From an uncultured Paracoccaceae bacterium (GTDB lineage Bacteria; Pseudomonadota; Alphaproteobacteria; Rhodobacterales; Rhodobacteraceae): a DNA stretch of 64,000 nucleotides. The notes under the pieces are model-generated. The model saw nothing but the letters and a program-made list of their open reading frames with translations, was not told the origin of the DNA and searched no databases. Each line of letters opens with the position of its first letter. The stretch's first letter is position 1. Positions 52,804-62,324 of this stretch are shown here, one piece after another. A program made the translations under genes and the position numbers. Where the stretch lies: the NCBI GenBank assembly GCA_937924905.1, contig CALDUK010000001.1, positions 124,001 to 188,000 on the forward strand. The letters run 5' to 3'.

Positions 52804-54036
52804 ATGGTCACCTTCGTTCTTCAGAACGCGAAATTTCTTATTGCGGGCATGTTGCTGACGCTTAATTCAAGCTTTGGGCAAACATTCTTCATTTCGATCT
52901 TTGCGGCACAAATCATGGCTGATTTCGCCCTGACGGACGGCGAATGGGGGCTTCTTTACACGATAGGCACCACCGCTTCGGCCATTGTCATGTTTTGGGC
53001 AGGGGCGCTTACCGACTTTTTTCGCGCCCGAACGTTGGCGTGGTTCGTGATGCCCGGTCTGGCCGGAGCCTGTTTTGCTATGGCACAGAACACATCGGCA
53101 ATAGGCTTGGTTGCCGTTGTGTTCTTCCTGCGGGTTCTGGGGCAGGGCATGATCTTTCAGCTGGCCACTGTGTCGATGGCCCGATGGTTTGCGTCGCGGC
53201 GCGGTGCGGCGCTTTCAATATCGGGCATGGGGTTTTGGCTGGGGCAGGCGATCTTGCCGCCTTTGTTTGCGTTCCTGCTTTTGAGGGCGGATTGGCAAAC
53301 ACTGTGGCTGGTTGCAGCTTGTATCGTTCTGGTGTCGTTTCCTGTGGTTCTCTGGCTTCTCAAGCTGGAACGCACGCCACAATCACTTGCCCAAGAAACC
53401 CAAAGCGTCGGAATGGAAGGCCGCCACTGGACGCGAAACGATGTGCTGAGGTCGCGCTTTTTCTGGATGCTGGTGCCGCTTTTGATTGGATTGCCAGCAT
53501 GGGGCACCGCGTTGTTGTTTCAGCAAGTTCATATCGCCGAGGTCAAAGGCTGGCTGTTGGTCGATTATCTGGCGCTGATCCCGATGATGACGGTTGTCGC
53601 CGTCGCCGTGACTTTGGGCACCGGGGCAGCGGTGGACCGTTTTGGGTCGGGTTTGTTGCTGCAACTTTTTCCGATGTCGTGGATTGCCGGATTCGTCTTG
53701 TTGAGCTTCGCATCGACATTGTCCGCCGCGGCCCTGGCTTTTGCAGTTTTCGGCATTGCGACGGGCATGCAGGCCACACTGATCACGGCCTTTTGGGCCG
53801 AGTATTTCGGAACCCGCCATCTTGGTTCGATCAAGGCCGCATCGGCCAGCATGATGGTGCTTGGATCAGCCATCGGGCCGGGTGTGTCTGGCTTGTTGAT
53901 CGACCTGGGCTTTACCTTTCCCGACCAGATGCTTGGCGTAGCGCTTTGGTTCGCGGTGTCGATGGCATTTGTCGTATTCGCTGTTCGTTCGGCGAACCGG
54001 GCTTTACCGGCGAAGGTAAATATAGAACGCCCCTGA
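52804..54036 (+). CDS. MFS transporter
   Basis: Twelve-helix major facilitator of 410 residues. The loop 2-3 signature is degenerate (WAGALTDFFRARTLAW), while FLRVLGQGMIFQLATVSMARWFASRRGAALSI (residues about 100-130) and the later FGTRHLGSIKAASASMMVLGSAIGPG match the oxalate/formate and monocarboxylate-like group. The substrate is not predictable. Its last 33 bases overlap, tail to tail, with the Smr gene on the other strand. Confidence 0.85.
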   Translation: MVTFVLQNAKFLIAGMLLTLNSSFGQTFFISIFAAQIMADFALTDGEWGLLYTIGTTASAIVMFWAGALTDFFRARTLAWFVMPGLAGACFAMAQNTSAIGLVAVVFFLRVLGQGMIFQLATVSMARWFASRRGAALSISGMGFWLGQAILPPLFAFLLLRADWQTLWLVAACIVLVSFPVVLWLLKLERTPQSLAQETQSVGMEGRHWTRNDVLRSRFFWMLVPLLIGLPAWGTALLFQQVHIAEVKGWLLVDYLALIPMMTVVAVAVTLGTGAAVDRFGSGLLLQLFPMSWIAGFVLLSFASTLSAAALAFAVFGIATGMQATLITAFWAEYFGTRHLGSIKAASASMMVLGSAIGPGVSGLLIDLGFTFPDQMLGVALWFAVSMAFVVFAVRSANRALPAKVNIERP

Positions 54037-54564
54037 TCCGCCGTGTTTCAAATGTGCGGTATGCGATTGAAGCACAATCTGACGAAGCGGCGGAACGTCC
54101 AGCCAATGCGGCAATTGCTGCCTGAGAACGCCTGTTCGTCTTGGGATGGGCCCATTGTCAGGCCCTGGTTTTCCCTTGCCGGTAATAACCAGAACCAGAC
54201 GCTTACCATCCGCCTTGGCGCGCATCAAAAAGGACACCAGGGCTGTATGTGCCGCGTCAACCGTCATGCCATGGAGGTCAAGCCGGGCCTCTGGCCGGGT
54301 TTTGCCCTTTCGCATCTTTGCAAACGTCTTTTGATCCATCCGCAAAGGTTCGGCCGGTGGCGCGTAGTGAGGTGTTACCGGTGTGGCCCTTTCACCGATT
54401 TTGAACGCCGTCGGTTTGTAAGCTGGTTTTGCAGGTTGAAGCGGTTTCTTTCTGGGAATGCCGGGTTGCTGAACCGCTTTGGGCTTTTGGATCGGCGTGG
54501 TCGTGTCGGTGATCCTTTGCCAAAGCTTTTCTTCTTCGGCACTCAACCGCCGCTTACGGCTCAT
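54004..54564 (-). CDS. Smr-domain (MutS2 C-terminal-like) nuclease/DNA-binding protein
   Basis: Cytoplasmic protein of 186 residues with a disordered, Lys/Pro-rich N-terminal half and a C-terminal Smr domain. The motif ARLDLHGMTVDAAHTAL and the GKG-type loop VLVITGKGKPG are clear, and the domain ends LKHGGSGAFYIYLRR. Smr domains nick DNA or RNA; the cellular role of stand-alone versions is poorly defined. It overlaps mltA upstream by four bases and belongs to the leftward tim44-like/mltA/smr transcript. Confidence 0.87.
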   Translation of the reverse strand: MSRKRRLSAEEEKLWQRITDTTTPIQKPKAVQQPGIPRKKPLQPAKPAYKPTAFKIGERATPVTPHYAPPAEPLRMDQKTFAKMRKGKTRPEARLDLHGMTVDAAHTALVSFLMRAKADGKRLVLVITGKGKPGPDNGPIPRRTGVLRQQLPHWLDVPPLRQIVLQSHTAHLKHGGSGAFYIYLRR

Positions 54565-55589
54565 AGGTTCGCGTCAACCAAAGCCAGCGCGTCTTCAATC
54601 GGGTAAAGAACCACCATCCGGCCACCATCCCGAATACGTCCGGCTATTTCGCCAGCTTCGTCACCAGACCCATAGAAAACATCTGCCCGCTGCGCGCCAT
54701 TGATCGCGGCACCCGTATCCTGCGCCATCATCAGCCGGCGAAATGGTTCTGCCCCACCTTTTTCCAACCAGACCGGCGCGCCCAAAGGCACAAATTCAGG
54801 GTCAACCGCGACACTGCGCCCGCCTGTGATAGACCGGTTCATGGCGCCAAGCGGCCCTTTTTCGGGCGGGACCTGGCTGACTTCCCGGAAGAAGACATAA
54901 GACGGATTGTGTTGCAGCAGCTTGGCGCCGGCATCGGGGTTTTCGGTCACCCAGTTCCGGATCACCTGGGCCGATACCTGATGGTCTTCGAAAATGCCCT
55001 GCCGGACCAGTTCGCGACCAACCGAGCGATAGGGGTGGCCATTCTTGCCGCCGAAACCAACGCGCATACGTCCGCCATCATCCAGCTTGATGCGGCCCGA
55101 TCCCTGGATTTGCAAAAAGAACTTATCAACCGGGTCTTTCAACCAAACCAGTTCCAGTCCCCGGTTTTCCAATATGCCACTGTCTTCCAGTTCGGCGCGC
55201 GTCAGCCAAGGTCGGCCTGTCGGTGCGTCTTCTGGCCTGCGATATAACGGCACCGAATATTCATCCGATCGCGTTCGGGACCCGGACAGTTCTGGTTCAT
55301 AGTAACCCGTGAACAAAGGTTCCTCGCCGTCGCGTATCAACACCGGCCGGAAGAACGTTTCAAAATACATGCGGGCGTTCGTGACGCCATCGGACAGCGC
55401 GCAAACGGTTGGCCAATCGCCTTCTTTCAAATCGCGACAGGTTTCACGAAATACGTCCAAAGCCACGGCATGGTCATCACTTTCCCAGCCGCGCAGATCT
55501 GCCCAGTCCAGCAGTTGAACGTCAGCCTGCACCGGACTGGCCAGCGCTAAAACGGCGACGAGCAACCAGATACGACGAAGCGAGCTCAC
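54561..55589 (-). CDS. mltA: Membrane-bound lytic murein transglycosylase A
   Basis: Peptidoglycan-cleaving enzyme producing 1,6-anhydro-muropeptides in the periplasm; 342 residues with an N-terminal signal peptide (IWLLVAVLALASPVQA). There is no lipobox Cys after it, so this version is probably soluble or peripherally attached. The MltA barrel segment includes FTGYYEPELSGSRTRS and the C-terminal 3D domain has the catalytic Asp in MMAQDTGAAINGAQRADVFYG. It is adjacent to smr and the Tim44-like gene with four-base overlaps. Its products would feed the AmgK/MurU recycling route encoded at 41.5-43.1 kb. Confidence 0.92.
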   Translation of the reverse strand: MSSLRRIWLLVAVLALASPVQADVQLLDWADLRGWESDDHAVALDVFRETCRDLKEGDWPTVCALSDGVTNARMYFETFFRPVLIRDGEEPLFTGYYEPELSGSRTRSDEYSVPLYRRPEDAPTGRPWLTRAELEDSGILENRGLELVWLKDPVDKFFLQIQGSGRIKLDDGGRMRVGFGGKNGHPYRSVGRELVRQGIFEDHQVSAQVIRNWVTENPDAGAKLLQHNPSYVFFREVSQVPPEKGPLGAMNRSITGGRSVAVDPEFVPLGAPVWLEKGGAEPFRRLMMAQDTGAAINGAQRADVFYGSGDEAGEIAGRIRDGGRMVVLYPIEDALALVDANL

Positions 55590-56248
55590 TCGCCTGTCGC
55601 AACCAATTGCCAGTTTGGATTGTCTGCGCCCATGACGCGGGCAAATGTCCAGACATCGCGCTGCCGTTTAATTTCGTTGGCATTGCCTTCGATCACGTCG
55701 CCATCAGCATTTTTGACAACGGACGTCAGTTCGCCAACAAAGCGCACCGTCACCTCGCCTTCGCTTGTTTCGCGGTCGAAATCGGCTTCTTTCAGCGCAA
55801 TCTCGCGGACGCCAACAAAACTGGCTTCGACGGTCAGGTTTTGTTCGCTTCGCAGATCAATGACCGATTGGAAGCTTTCGGCAACATCGTCTGAAAGGAA
55901 ATCCCGAACGCCTGACAAATCGCCAGATTCAAAGGCCATCAAGATCATCTCATAGGCCGCGCGCGACCCTTCCAGAAACGATCCGACCACAAAGCCCGGC
56001 TCGGCCATCTTCATGGCCGCCAGAGCTTTGGCACTGTTGGAACCGTCTTCGACATGGTCTGTAATATCGCGATCCGGCCCGCCTTCTATGACATCAAATT
56101 CCGGGCGGCGGCCCGCGCGTTGGGTGGTTGGGCCGGTAACGGGCGGTTTTTCAAAACCGTCGCGTGTGCCCAAGACGCTGCGTAGCCGCAGAATCAAAAA
56201 GACGGCAATACCCGCCAAAACAAGTAGTTGGATCAGGGAAGAGCTCAT
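55586..56248 (-). CDS. Tim44/TimA family adaptor protein
   Basis: About 220 residues: a single N-terminal membrane segment (IQLLVLAGIAVFLILRLRSVLG), a linker, then a Tim44-like domain with FLEGSRAAYEMILMAFESGDL and FLSDDVAESFQSVIDLR. Alphaproteobacterial members are related to the mitochondrial import motor subunit Tim44 and probably act at the inner membrane. The ATG at 56248 places the membrane segment at the very N-terminus and is preferred to a longer frame. It is divergent from fxsA, close to secB, in keeping with a protein-export neighbourhood. Confidence 0.87.
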   Translation of the reverse strand: MSSSLIQLLVLAGIAVFLILRLRSVLGTRDGFEKPPVTGPTTQRAGRRPEFDVIEGGPDRDITDHVEDGSNSAKALAAMKMAEPGFVVGSFLEGSRAAYEMILMAFESGDLSGVRDFLSDDVAESFQSVIDLRSEQNLTVEASFVGVREIALKEADFDRETSEGEVTVRFVGELTSVVKNADGDVIEGNANEIKRQRDVWTFARVMGADNPNWQLVATGE

Positions 56249-56343
56249 TTGGCCTCTCGAACCTTGGGTTTCGCCTATTCGGCCACATATGTAGGGTGGC
56301 TTTGGCGCCAAGTCCACCTGACGCCCCGACGCACGAGGATGAA

Positions 56344-56799
56344 ATGCATCTGTTTTTGGTCTTTCTACTGGTTCCGCTGATCGAAATTGCCCTTTTCATT
56401 CAGGTTGGCGGCCTGATCGGTTTGTTCCCGACCCTTGCAATCGTGATTTTGACGGCGATTTCCGGGACAATCCTGATCCGGTCGCAAGGGCGCAGCGTTA
56501 TGAATCAATTGCGCAACACCATGCAGGATCTTCACGATCCGACCGAACCGCTGGCCCATGGCGCAATGGTGCTGTTTGCCGGCGCGCTTTTGCTGACGCC
56601 GGGGTTTTTTACTGATGCGTTTGGGCTTTTGCTGATGGTGCCAGGTGTGCGCAGGCGAATTTTTCGGTTCTTGCGTCAGCGTGTTGTGGTTCAGGATTTC
56701 AGCTATGGTCCCGCCGAACGCGAAGACAAAACTGTCATTGATGGTGAATTTGAAGACCTTGATGCGCCGAAAGGTCCGTCTGGCTGGACTCGGCATTGA
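56344..56799 (+). CDS. fxsA: FxsA family membrane protein
   Basis: Inner-membrane protein of 151 residues; in E. coli its overproduction blocks exclusion of phage T7 by the F plasmid. The hydrophobic N-terminus reads FLLVPLIEIALFIQVGGLIG, then TLAIVILTAISGTILIRSQG and the family motif LLLTPGFFTDAFGLLLMVPGVRR. A GAGGATGAA ribosome site decides the start. It is followed by secB, as in many Rhodobacterales. Confidence 0.9.
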   Translation: MHLFLVFLLVPLIEIALFIQVGGLIGLFPTLAIVILTAISGTILIRSQGRSVMNQLRNTMQDLHDPTEPLAHGAMVLFAGALLLTPGFFTDAFGLLLMVPGVRRRIFRFLRQRVVVQDFSYGPAEREDKTVIDGEFEDLDAPKGPSGWTRH

Positions 56800-56858
56800 G
56801 AGGTTCCGGTCACTCTGTTAGAGAGGCGCGGATTTGAAATTCGCAACCGGAGACGGAC

Positions 56859-57350
56859 ATGGCCGAAAACGAAAACGGTGCTGCCACACCACAAATGCCC
56901 CAAATGAAAGTTTTGGGTCAGTTCATCAAAGACATGTCTTTTGAGAACATTCTGGCCCGCAAGCCGGTATCAGGTCAGGTTCAGCCTGACATTCAGGTGC
57001 AAGTTGCGCTTGATGGCCGCAAAGGCGGGGCCGAGAACCAGTATGAAGTCACATCGAAATACAACATCACATCGAAGAACAAAGGTTCTGACGATGTTCT
57101 GTTTGTTCTCGAGCTTGAATATGGCGGGCTGTTCCAGATTGAAAACATCGCGGATGAACAACTGCACCCGTTTTTGATGATCGAGTGCCCACGGATGATT
57201 TTCCCGTTCGTGCGCAGAATTGTCAGCGACATCACGCGCGACGGTGGGTTCCCGCCGCTGAACCTGGACAGCATCGACTTTGTTCAGCTGTACCGTCAGC
57301 AGCTTTTGCAAAAGCAGCAGGAAAAAGCAGCGGAAGCGCCTGCTAACTAA
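56859..57350 (+). CDS. secB: Protein-export chaperone SecB
   Basis: Tetrameric cytosolic chaperone of 163 residues that keeps precursors unfolded for SecA. Conserved parts include [29 protein letters not shown] and the [22 protein letters not shown] block followed by [13 protein letters not shown]. Ends with an eight-base tail-to-tail overlap with dnaQ. Confidence 0.96.
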   Translation: MAENENGAATPQMPQMKVLGQFIKDMSFENILARKPVSGQVQPDIQVQVALDGRKGGAENQYEVTSKYNITSKNKGSDDVLFVLELEYGGLFQIENIADEQLHPFLMIECPRMIFPFVRRIVSDITRDGGFPPLNLDSIDFVQLYRQQLLQKQQEKAAEAPAN

Positions 57351-58035
57351 GTTTGTTCCAAATTGCTGTTTCGCCCATGCCGTTGATAAATTCAGCATGG
57401 GCTTCTTTTTCTGCCGCCGTCAGTCTGGATGGCAAAGGGGTGGGCCGGGCCTGAACGCGCCAGGTTTGTTCAGTGGTTTCAGTTGTTTTCTGCTGTGGCG
57501 TTTCCGCAAGAACAAGATCCGGTTGACGCCCACCAATCAGCTCAAGATAGACATCGGCCAGAATTTCACTGTCCAGAAGGGCCCCGTGCAAGGTCCGTGC
57601 CGAGTTGTCTATGCCATAACGGCGGCAAAGCGCATCCAGCGACGCAGGCGAACCCGGAAACTTTTTCCGCGCAATATCCAGCGTATCAACGGCACGCTCC
57701 CAGGGAATGGCAGTCAGGCCCACCCATTTGAGTTCGGCATTCAGAAACTTCATGTCGAAGGCTGCGTTGTGGATCACCAGCTTTGCGTCGCCAATGAAAT
57801 CAAGAAAGTCCTGCGCAACGGTTTTGAAAACCGGCTTGTCACTTAGAAAGTCCAATGTCAGCCCATGCACGTCGACGGCCTCCTTAGGCACATCGCGCTT
57901 GGGATTAATGTATTGGTGATACGTGTTTCCGGTCGGCATATGGCCTTGCAGTTCGACCGCACCAATCTCGACAATCCGGTCGCCAGAATTGGGGTCAAGG
58001 CCTGTGGTTTCGGTGTCGAGAACAATCTCACGCAT
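57343..58035 (-). CDS. dnaQ: DNA polymerase III epsilon subunit (proofreading exonuclease)
   Basis: 3'-5' exonuclease of 230 residues. Exo[14 protein letters not shown], Exo[18 protein letters not shown] and Exo[20 protein letters not shown] carry the DEDDh catalytic residues. A short C-terminal tail binds the polymerase alpha subunit. It forms a leftward operon with coaE, aroE and maf, with the coaE stop and dnaQ start overlapping by eight bases. Confidence 0.96.
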   Translation of the reverse strand: MREIVLDTETTGLDPNSGDRIVEIGAVELQGHMPTGNTYHQYINPKRDVPKEAVDVHGLTLDFLSDKPVFKTVAQDFLDFIGDAKLVIHNAAFDMKFLNAELKWVGLTAIPWERAVDTLDIARKKFPGSPASLDALCRRYGIDNSARTLHGALLDSEILADVYLELIGGRQPDLVLAETPQQKTTETTEQTWRVQARPTPLPSRLTAAEKEAHAEFINGMGETAIWNKLS

Positions 58036-58627
58036 CAGGAATAGCTGCCTTTATCTTTTCCAGAACATTTTGAACGCCCGCCTCGGCGGCTTCAAGCGTG
58101 GTTGTGTCGATCACATAGTCAGCACGCGCGCGCTTTTCGTCATCCGACAGTTGCTTGGCCCGTATCAGGTCGAATTTTTCCTGTGTCATGCCGGGGCGGG
58201 CAAGAACGCGCTTTTTCTGGTTTTCCAGCGAGGTTGATACAACCACGACATGATCAACCTGATCGGACGCCCCAATTTCGAACAGAAGCGGTATGTCCAC
58301 CAAAACGATGTCGGCACCGCTTGTGCTTAGAAACGCAAGACGATCCGCTGCGACCAACGGATGAACAATTGCTTCCACCCGTTTCAGCAAGTCCGATCTG
58401 GCCGCGATCGCTTGGCTTAGAAGTCCGCGATCAACAGCCCCATCAACAACAGCTTCGGGGCACAGTTCACCAATCTTTTCGACAGCGCCGCCGCCCTTGG
58501 CATACAGTCTGTGAACAGCCGCATCCGCGTCCCAAACCGGTACACCCGCCAGACGGAACATCTCGGCCGTCGTCGATTTACCCATCCCGATTGAGCCTGT
58601 CAGTCCGATAACGACCGGATTGGTCAT
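58028..58627 (-). CDS. coaE: Dephospho-CoA kinase
   Basis: Last enzyme of CoA biosynthesis, 199 residues. The P-loop is [17 protein letters not shown], followed by [12 protein letters not shown], the lid-region DIPLLFE and the RVLARPG motif. It overlaps aroE by four bases and dnaQ by eight, so the group is translationally coupled. Confidence 0.96.
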   Translation of the reverse strand: MTNPVVIGLTGSIGMGKSTTAEMFRLAGVPVWDADAAVHRLYAKGGGAVEKIGELCPEAVVDGAVDRGLLSQAIAARSDLLKRVEAIVHPLVAADRLAFLSTSGADIVLVDIPLLFEIGASDQVDHVVVVSTSLENQKKRVLARPGMTQEKFDLIRAKQLSDDEKRARADYVIDTTTLEAAEAGVQNVLEKIKAAIPDA

Positions 58628-59457
58628 CGCAAAACGGCGGCGCGAAGGTTTTCATCAATCTCAGGCGTCATGCCAAACCAACGTTCGAACCCCGGCGCGG
58701 CCTGGTGCAAAAGCATGCCCAGACCGTCAACGGTATGACAGCCCTTGGATTTCGCTGTCGCCAAGAATGGTGTTTCCAACGGCGTATAGACCAAATCTGT
58801 CACCACAGTCGCTGGCCCCAGCGCATCTAGCGGCAGTCGCATCTCGGGTTTGCCAGTCATTCCCAGAGAAGATGCGTTCACCACTGTTGCCGCACCATCG
58901 AACATGTTTCCTGCCTGCACCCAGTCGAAAACATGTACTTTTTGCCCGAACTCGCGTTTCAGGGCGTCAGCGCGGTTTTTCGTTCTGTTCGCGACCCGAA
59001 TCTCGGGTGCGCCACCATCCAACAGCGAAGCAATCACTGCGCGCGACGCGCCGCCCGCGCCGATCACAGCGGCGGGCCCATCTTTGGGCGACCAATCGGG
59101 TGCGCCTTGTTTCAGGTTCTGAAGAAACCCGTGACCATCCGTGTTGTCACCGTAAATCTTGCCGTCAGGCAAAAAAGTCACCGTATTCACAGACCCAATC
59201 AGCGCGGCGCGGTCTGTAACCTGATCGACCTGCGCCATAACCGCTTCCTTATGCGGGATGGTGACATTGATACCGACATATCCAAGCTTTGGCAGGGTAC
59301 GAAGCGCTTCTTCCAGGTTTTCGGATTCTACATTCATCGGGACATAGTGGCCAACAATCCCATATTTGCGCAGCCAGTATTGATGCAGCCGCGGGGACCG
59401 CGAATGTGCAATGGGCGCGCCGATCACGCCCGCAAGCGGAATGTTCTTTCCAGTCAT
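58624..59457 (-). CDS. aroE: Shikimate dehydrogenase
   Basis: NADP-dependent reduction of 3-dehydroshikimate to shikimate, 277 residues. The substrate site is [17 protein letters not shown] with [11 protein letters not shown]; the Rossmann loop is [16 protein letters not shown] and the NADP-selective [11 protein letters not shown] follows. [14 protein letters not shown] is near the C-terminus. It overlaps maf and coaE by four bases each. Confidence 0.96.
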   Translation of the reverse strand: MTGKNIPLAGVIGAPIAHSRSPRLHQYWLRKYGIVGHYVPMNVESENLEEALRTLPKLGYVGINVTIPHKEAVMAQVDQVTDRAALIGSVNTVTFLPDGKIYGDNTDGHGFLQNLKQGAPDWSPKDGPAAVIGAGGASRAVIASLLDGGAPEIRVANRTKNRADALKREFGQKVHVFDWVQAGNMFDGAATVVNASSLGMTGKPEMRLPLDALGPATVVTDLVYTPLETPFLATAKSKGCHTVDGLGMLLHQAAPGFERWFGMTPEIDENLRAAVLR

Positions 59458-60050
59458 GTCGAAAGCGTGCCTCGAAGCGAAAGATAGGACAAGAGCTCAA
59501 GCAACGGCAGTCCCAGGATATGAAAATGATCGCCGTCGATGCGCGTAAAAAGCCGCGCGCCTTCTTCTTCGATCTTATAGCCGCCTACAGAATGTCGGAT
59601 GCTGTCCCAATTGCGCGCTATATAGTCTTCTAACCACGGCTTGGAAAAGCGATGCATCGTCAGTTTGACCTGTCCAACATGTCGCCAAACCGGCTTGCCG
59701 TCTTCATACAAAACGGCGGCCGAAAACAAGCTGTGTTGCGCGCCGCTAAGGTCAGACAGCTGGCGCAGTGCGTCGTCCGGGCTGGTCGGTTTAGAGTAGA
59801 TCTGGCTTTGGAACGCCAGAACCTGATCCGCGCCAAGGACAAGCCGGTCGGGAAATTTAGACGCGGCCTTTCTGGCTTTGCCCTCAGCAAGGGCGTCAGC
59901 GACATCACGCGGTTTGGCCCCCTGAGACAGCATCGCGTCTTTGACTGCTTGCTCATCGATGCGCGCTGGGTGAATATCGAAAGGCACCAAAACACGCTGC
60001 AAAAGCTCGGCCCGAATTGCGGATGCCGTCGCAAGCACGATCGGCGTCAT
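59454..60050 (-). CDS. maf: Maf-family nucleoside triphosphate pyrophosphatase
   Basis: House-cleaning pyrophosphatase of 198 residues acting on non-canonical or pyrimidine NTPs. The N-terminus reads [14 protein letters not shown] where the more common form is [19 protein letters not shown] has the catalytic Asp and Gln, and [15 protein letters not shown] is the substrate loop. It is the first gene left of the proposed origin and is transcribed away from it. Confidence 0.93.
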   Translation of the reverse strand: MTPIVLATASAIRAELLQRVLVPFDIHPARIDEQAVKDAMLSQGAKPRDVADALAEGKARKAASKFPDRLVLGADQVLAFQSQIYSKPTSPDDALRQLSDLSGAQHSLFSAAVLYEDGKPVWRHVGQVKLTMHRFSKPWLEDYIARNWDSIRHSVGGYKIEEEGARLFTRIDGDHFHILGLPLLELLSYLSLRGTLST

Positions 60051-60456
60051 GGGATAACCCTGTGTAATGTATAGCCCAAAGTATAAGCACTCATTGTGGA
60101 CAGACCCCGAGATTGGCGTGTTACGGGAAAACTCGGGATTTCATGCGCCATCCAAGGAAAGTTGTCCACCGTGGATAGTCAGGCTTGGCCAGCTGTGTAT
60201 TTCTAGGCTTGTCCTTGGGGTTTCAGATAGTTTCCCACCGTTCTACACACAGGCTTTCAATGATCTAACTTATTGTAATAAAAAGATTAAAAATTGTTTT
60301 TAGGTAGGTGAACGGAATTTGTTCACCGGTCAGCAAGTGCGGTGGAAGAAGCTGGGTACAAAACGATAATTCCACTTGTCCCCAGCCCCTACTACCACAA
60401 CAACTTTCCTTTTCTTTATATTATTTGATATTGAAGGCGAGGAACAAAGGCATGGC
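60051..60456. other. oriC: Candidate chromosomal replication origin (oriC)
   Basis: Gene-free 406-base stretch from which genes diverge on both sides (maf-aroE-coaE-dnaQ leftwards, hemJ-rho-mnmE-mnmG rightwards). An AT-rich tract spans about 60265-60301. Words close to the DnaA box TTATNCACA on either strand are TTCTACACA at 60241 (one mismatch), TGTGGACAG at 60095, CGTGGATAG at 60170, TTGTCCACC at 60162, TGTGTATTT at 60194 and TTGTCCCCA at 60376 (two or more mismatches each). Two of them form a head-to-head pair at 60162-60178. In Caulobacter the origin lies in the corresponding hem/rho/gidA neighbourhood. A parS site is 3.1 kb away. No perfect DnaA box was found, so the call rests on context plus these words. 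Confidence 0.7.
60307..60327. repeat. Inverted repeat inside the candidate origin
   Basis: Perfect 7-bp arms GGTGAAC/GTTCACC separated by seven bases, immediately right of the AT-rich tract. It may be a regulator-binding site for the origin or for the hemJ promoter. Confidence 0.5.
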
Positions 60457-60903
60457 ATGGACCTTCTGACAAACGCGTATCTTTGGGTGAAAGCCCTGCA
60501 TGTGATTTCAGTGATCGCGTGGATGGCTGGTTTGTTTTACCTGCCTCGTCTTTACGTCTATCACGCTGAACAAGTTGGTCAGTCGGGCGAAACGCACCAG
60601 ATGTTCACAACGATGGAACGGCGTCTGCTGCAGGCAATCATGACACCTGCAATGATTGCCACCTGGGTTTTCGGTGTGATGCTGTTCGTAACGCCGGGTG
60701 TCGTAGACTGGTCCATGATCTGGCCATGGTCAAAAGCGGCATCTGTTTTGGCCATGACCTGGTTCCACTTTTGGCTTAGCGCGCGACGTAAGGATTTTTT
60801 GAACGGCACGAATGAGAGACCTGGTAAAACCTATCGGTTTATGAACGAAGTGCCGACGCTTCTGATGTTGGTCATCGTTTTCTCTGTCATCGTGAAATTC
60901 TAA
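60457..60903 (+). CDS. hemJ: Protoporphyrinogen IX oxidase HemJ
   Basis: Inner-membrane haem-biosynthesis enzyme of 148 residues with four membrane segments. The essential His and surrounding residues are in VKALHVISVIAWMAGLFYLPRLYVYH, split by the first two helices; WFHFWLSARRKDF and NEVPTLLMLVIVF are conserved. The ATG at 60457 is preferred because the upstream extension is AT-rich non-coding sequence of the putative origin. It is the first gene to the right of that region and is followed by rho. Confidence 0.93.
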   Translation: MDLLTNAYLWVKALHVISVIAWMAGLFYLPRLYVYHAEQVGQSGETHQMFTTMERRLLQAIMTPAMIATWVFGVMLFVTPGVVDWSMIWPWSKAASVLAMTWFHFWLSARRKDFLNGTNERPGKTYRFMNEVPTLLMLVIVFSVIVKF

Positions 60904-61022
60904 GGGATGTTGACTCACTAAGGCGTGCTGCCTATGTGACCACATCGGCTGGCCGTCCTGGCTTGCTTTGATACAGCAAAAATTTTGAATATCTGCCGTC
61001 CTGACCGAGTGAGGGTGTCGTT

Positions 61023-62294
61023 ATGTCTGATCGTTTGAACCTAGCTGATCTTAAATCTCAGTCGCCAAAAGAACTTTTGTCGATGGCGGAAGAGCTGGAG
61101 ATTGAGAACGCGTCCACCATGCGCAAGGGCGAGATGATGTTCTCGATCCTGAAAGAGCGTGCGGATGAAGACTGGATCATTGGCGGTGACGGCGTTCTTG
61201 AAGTGTTGCAAGACGGGTTTGGCTTCCTGCGGTCTCCCGAAGCCAACTATCTGCCGGGTCCCGATGATATCTATGTCTCGCCCGAGATGATCCGCCAGTT
61301 TTCACTGCGGACTGGGGATACCGTCGAAGGCGTTATTCGCGAACCGAACGACAGCGGTGAACGCTATTTCGCGATGACGAAGGTTGAAAAGATCAACTTT
61401 GAAGACCCGGAAAAGGCGCGCCACAAGGTAAGTTTTGACAATCTTACGCCGTTATACCCAGACGAACGGCTCAAGATGGAAATCGAAGACCCAACGATCA
61501 AAGACAAATCATCGCGCGTCATCGACCTGGTTGCGCCCATCGGGAAAGGGCAGCGGTCCTTGATTGTTGCGCCACCGCGCACGGGCAAAACCGTGATCCT
61601 TCAAAACATCGCGCATTCGATCGAAACAAATCACCCTGAATGTTATCTGATCGTGCTTTTGATCGACGAACGCCCCGAGGAAGTTACTGACATGCAGCGG
61701 TCGGTAAAGGGCGAGGTAGTGTCTTCGACATTCGATGAACCCGCCACCCGCCACGTCGCGGTGTCCGACATGGTTATCGAAAAGGCCAAGCGACTGGTCG
61801 AACACAAGCGTGACGTGGTTATCCTGCTCGATTCAATCACGCGCTTGGGCCGTGCTTTTAACACTGTTGTTCCATCGTCCGGTAAAGTTCTGACAGGTGG
61901 TGTTGATGCAAATGCACTGCAGCGCCCGAAACGGTTCTTTGGCGCGGCGCGAAATATTGAAGAAGGCGGGTCGCTGACCATTATCGCCACAGCACTGATC
62001 GAAACAGGCAGTCGGATGGACGAAGTGATCTTTGAAGAATTCAAGGGCACGGGTAACAGCGAAATCGTGCTTGATCGGAAAGTGGCGGATAAGCGCGTCT
62101 ATCCTGCGATGGACATTCTTAAATCCGGTACCCGGAAAGAAGACTTGCTGGTCGATAAGAACGATCTTCAGAAAACCTTCCTTCTTCGGCGCATTCTTAA
62201 CCCGATGGGCACAACGGATGCGATTGAGTTTCTTTTGGGCAAACTCAAAGCGACCAAGTCCAATTCTGAGTTCTTCGATTCAATGAATGGTTGA
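61023..62294 (+). CDS. rho: Transcription termination factor Rho
   Basis: Hexameric RNA helicase that ends transcription at Rho-dependent sites; 423 residues. The N-terminal RNA-binding domain includes [20 protein letters not shown] and [23 protein letters not shown] spread over residues 5-85. The ATPase has Walker [17 protein letters not shown], Walker [16 protein letters not shown] and the Q/R-loop region [28 protein letters not shown] 119-base leader precedes it. Confidence 0.97.
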   Translation: MSDRLNLADLKSQSPKELLSMAEELEIENASTMRKGEMMFSILKERADEDWIIGGDGVLEVLQDGFGFLRSPEANYLPGPDDIYVSPEMIRQFSLRTGDTVEGVIREPNDSGERYFAMTKVEKINFEDPEKARHKVSFDNLTPLYPDERLKMEIEDPTIKDKSSRVIDLVAPIGKGQRSLIVAPPRTGKTVILQNIAHSIETNHPECYLIVLLIDERPEEVTDMQRSVKGEVVSSTFDEPATRHVAVSDMVIEKAKRLVEHKRDVVILLDSITRLGRAFNTVVPSSGKVLTGGVDANALQRPKRFFGAARNIEEGGSLTIIATALIETGSRMDEVIFEEFKGTGNSEIVLDRKVADKRVYPAMDILKSGTRKEDLLVDKNDLQKTFLLRRILNPMGTTDAIEFLLGKLKATKSNSEFFDSMNG

Positions 62295-62296
62295 TT

Positions 62297-62314
62297 TTCT
62301 GTTTTAAAACAGAA
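62297..62314. repeat. 18-bp perfect palindrome between rho and mnmE
   Basis: TTCTGTTTTAAAACAGAA starts two bases after the rho stop and ends ten bases before the mnmE start. It could be a small terminator/processing hairpin or a DNA-binding site in the rho-mnmE space. Confidence 0.55.
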
Positions 62315-62324
62315 GGTTAGGTCT

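Noticed and set aside
60376-60456. N-terminal extension of HemJ beginning in the AT-rich region
   Set aside because: The added residues are Thr/Phe-rich translation of non-coding AT-rich DNA and do not belong to the family.
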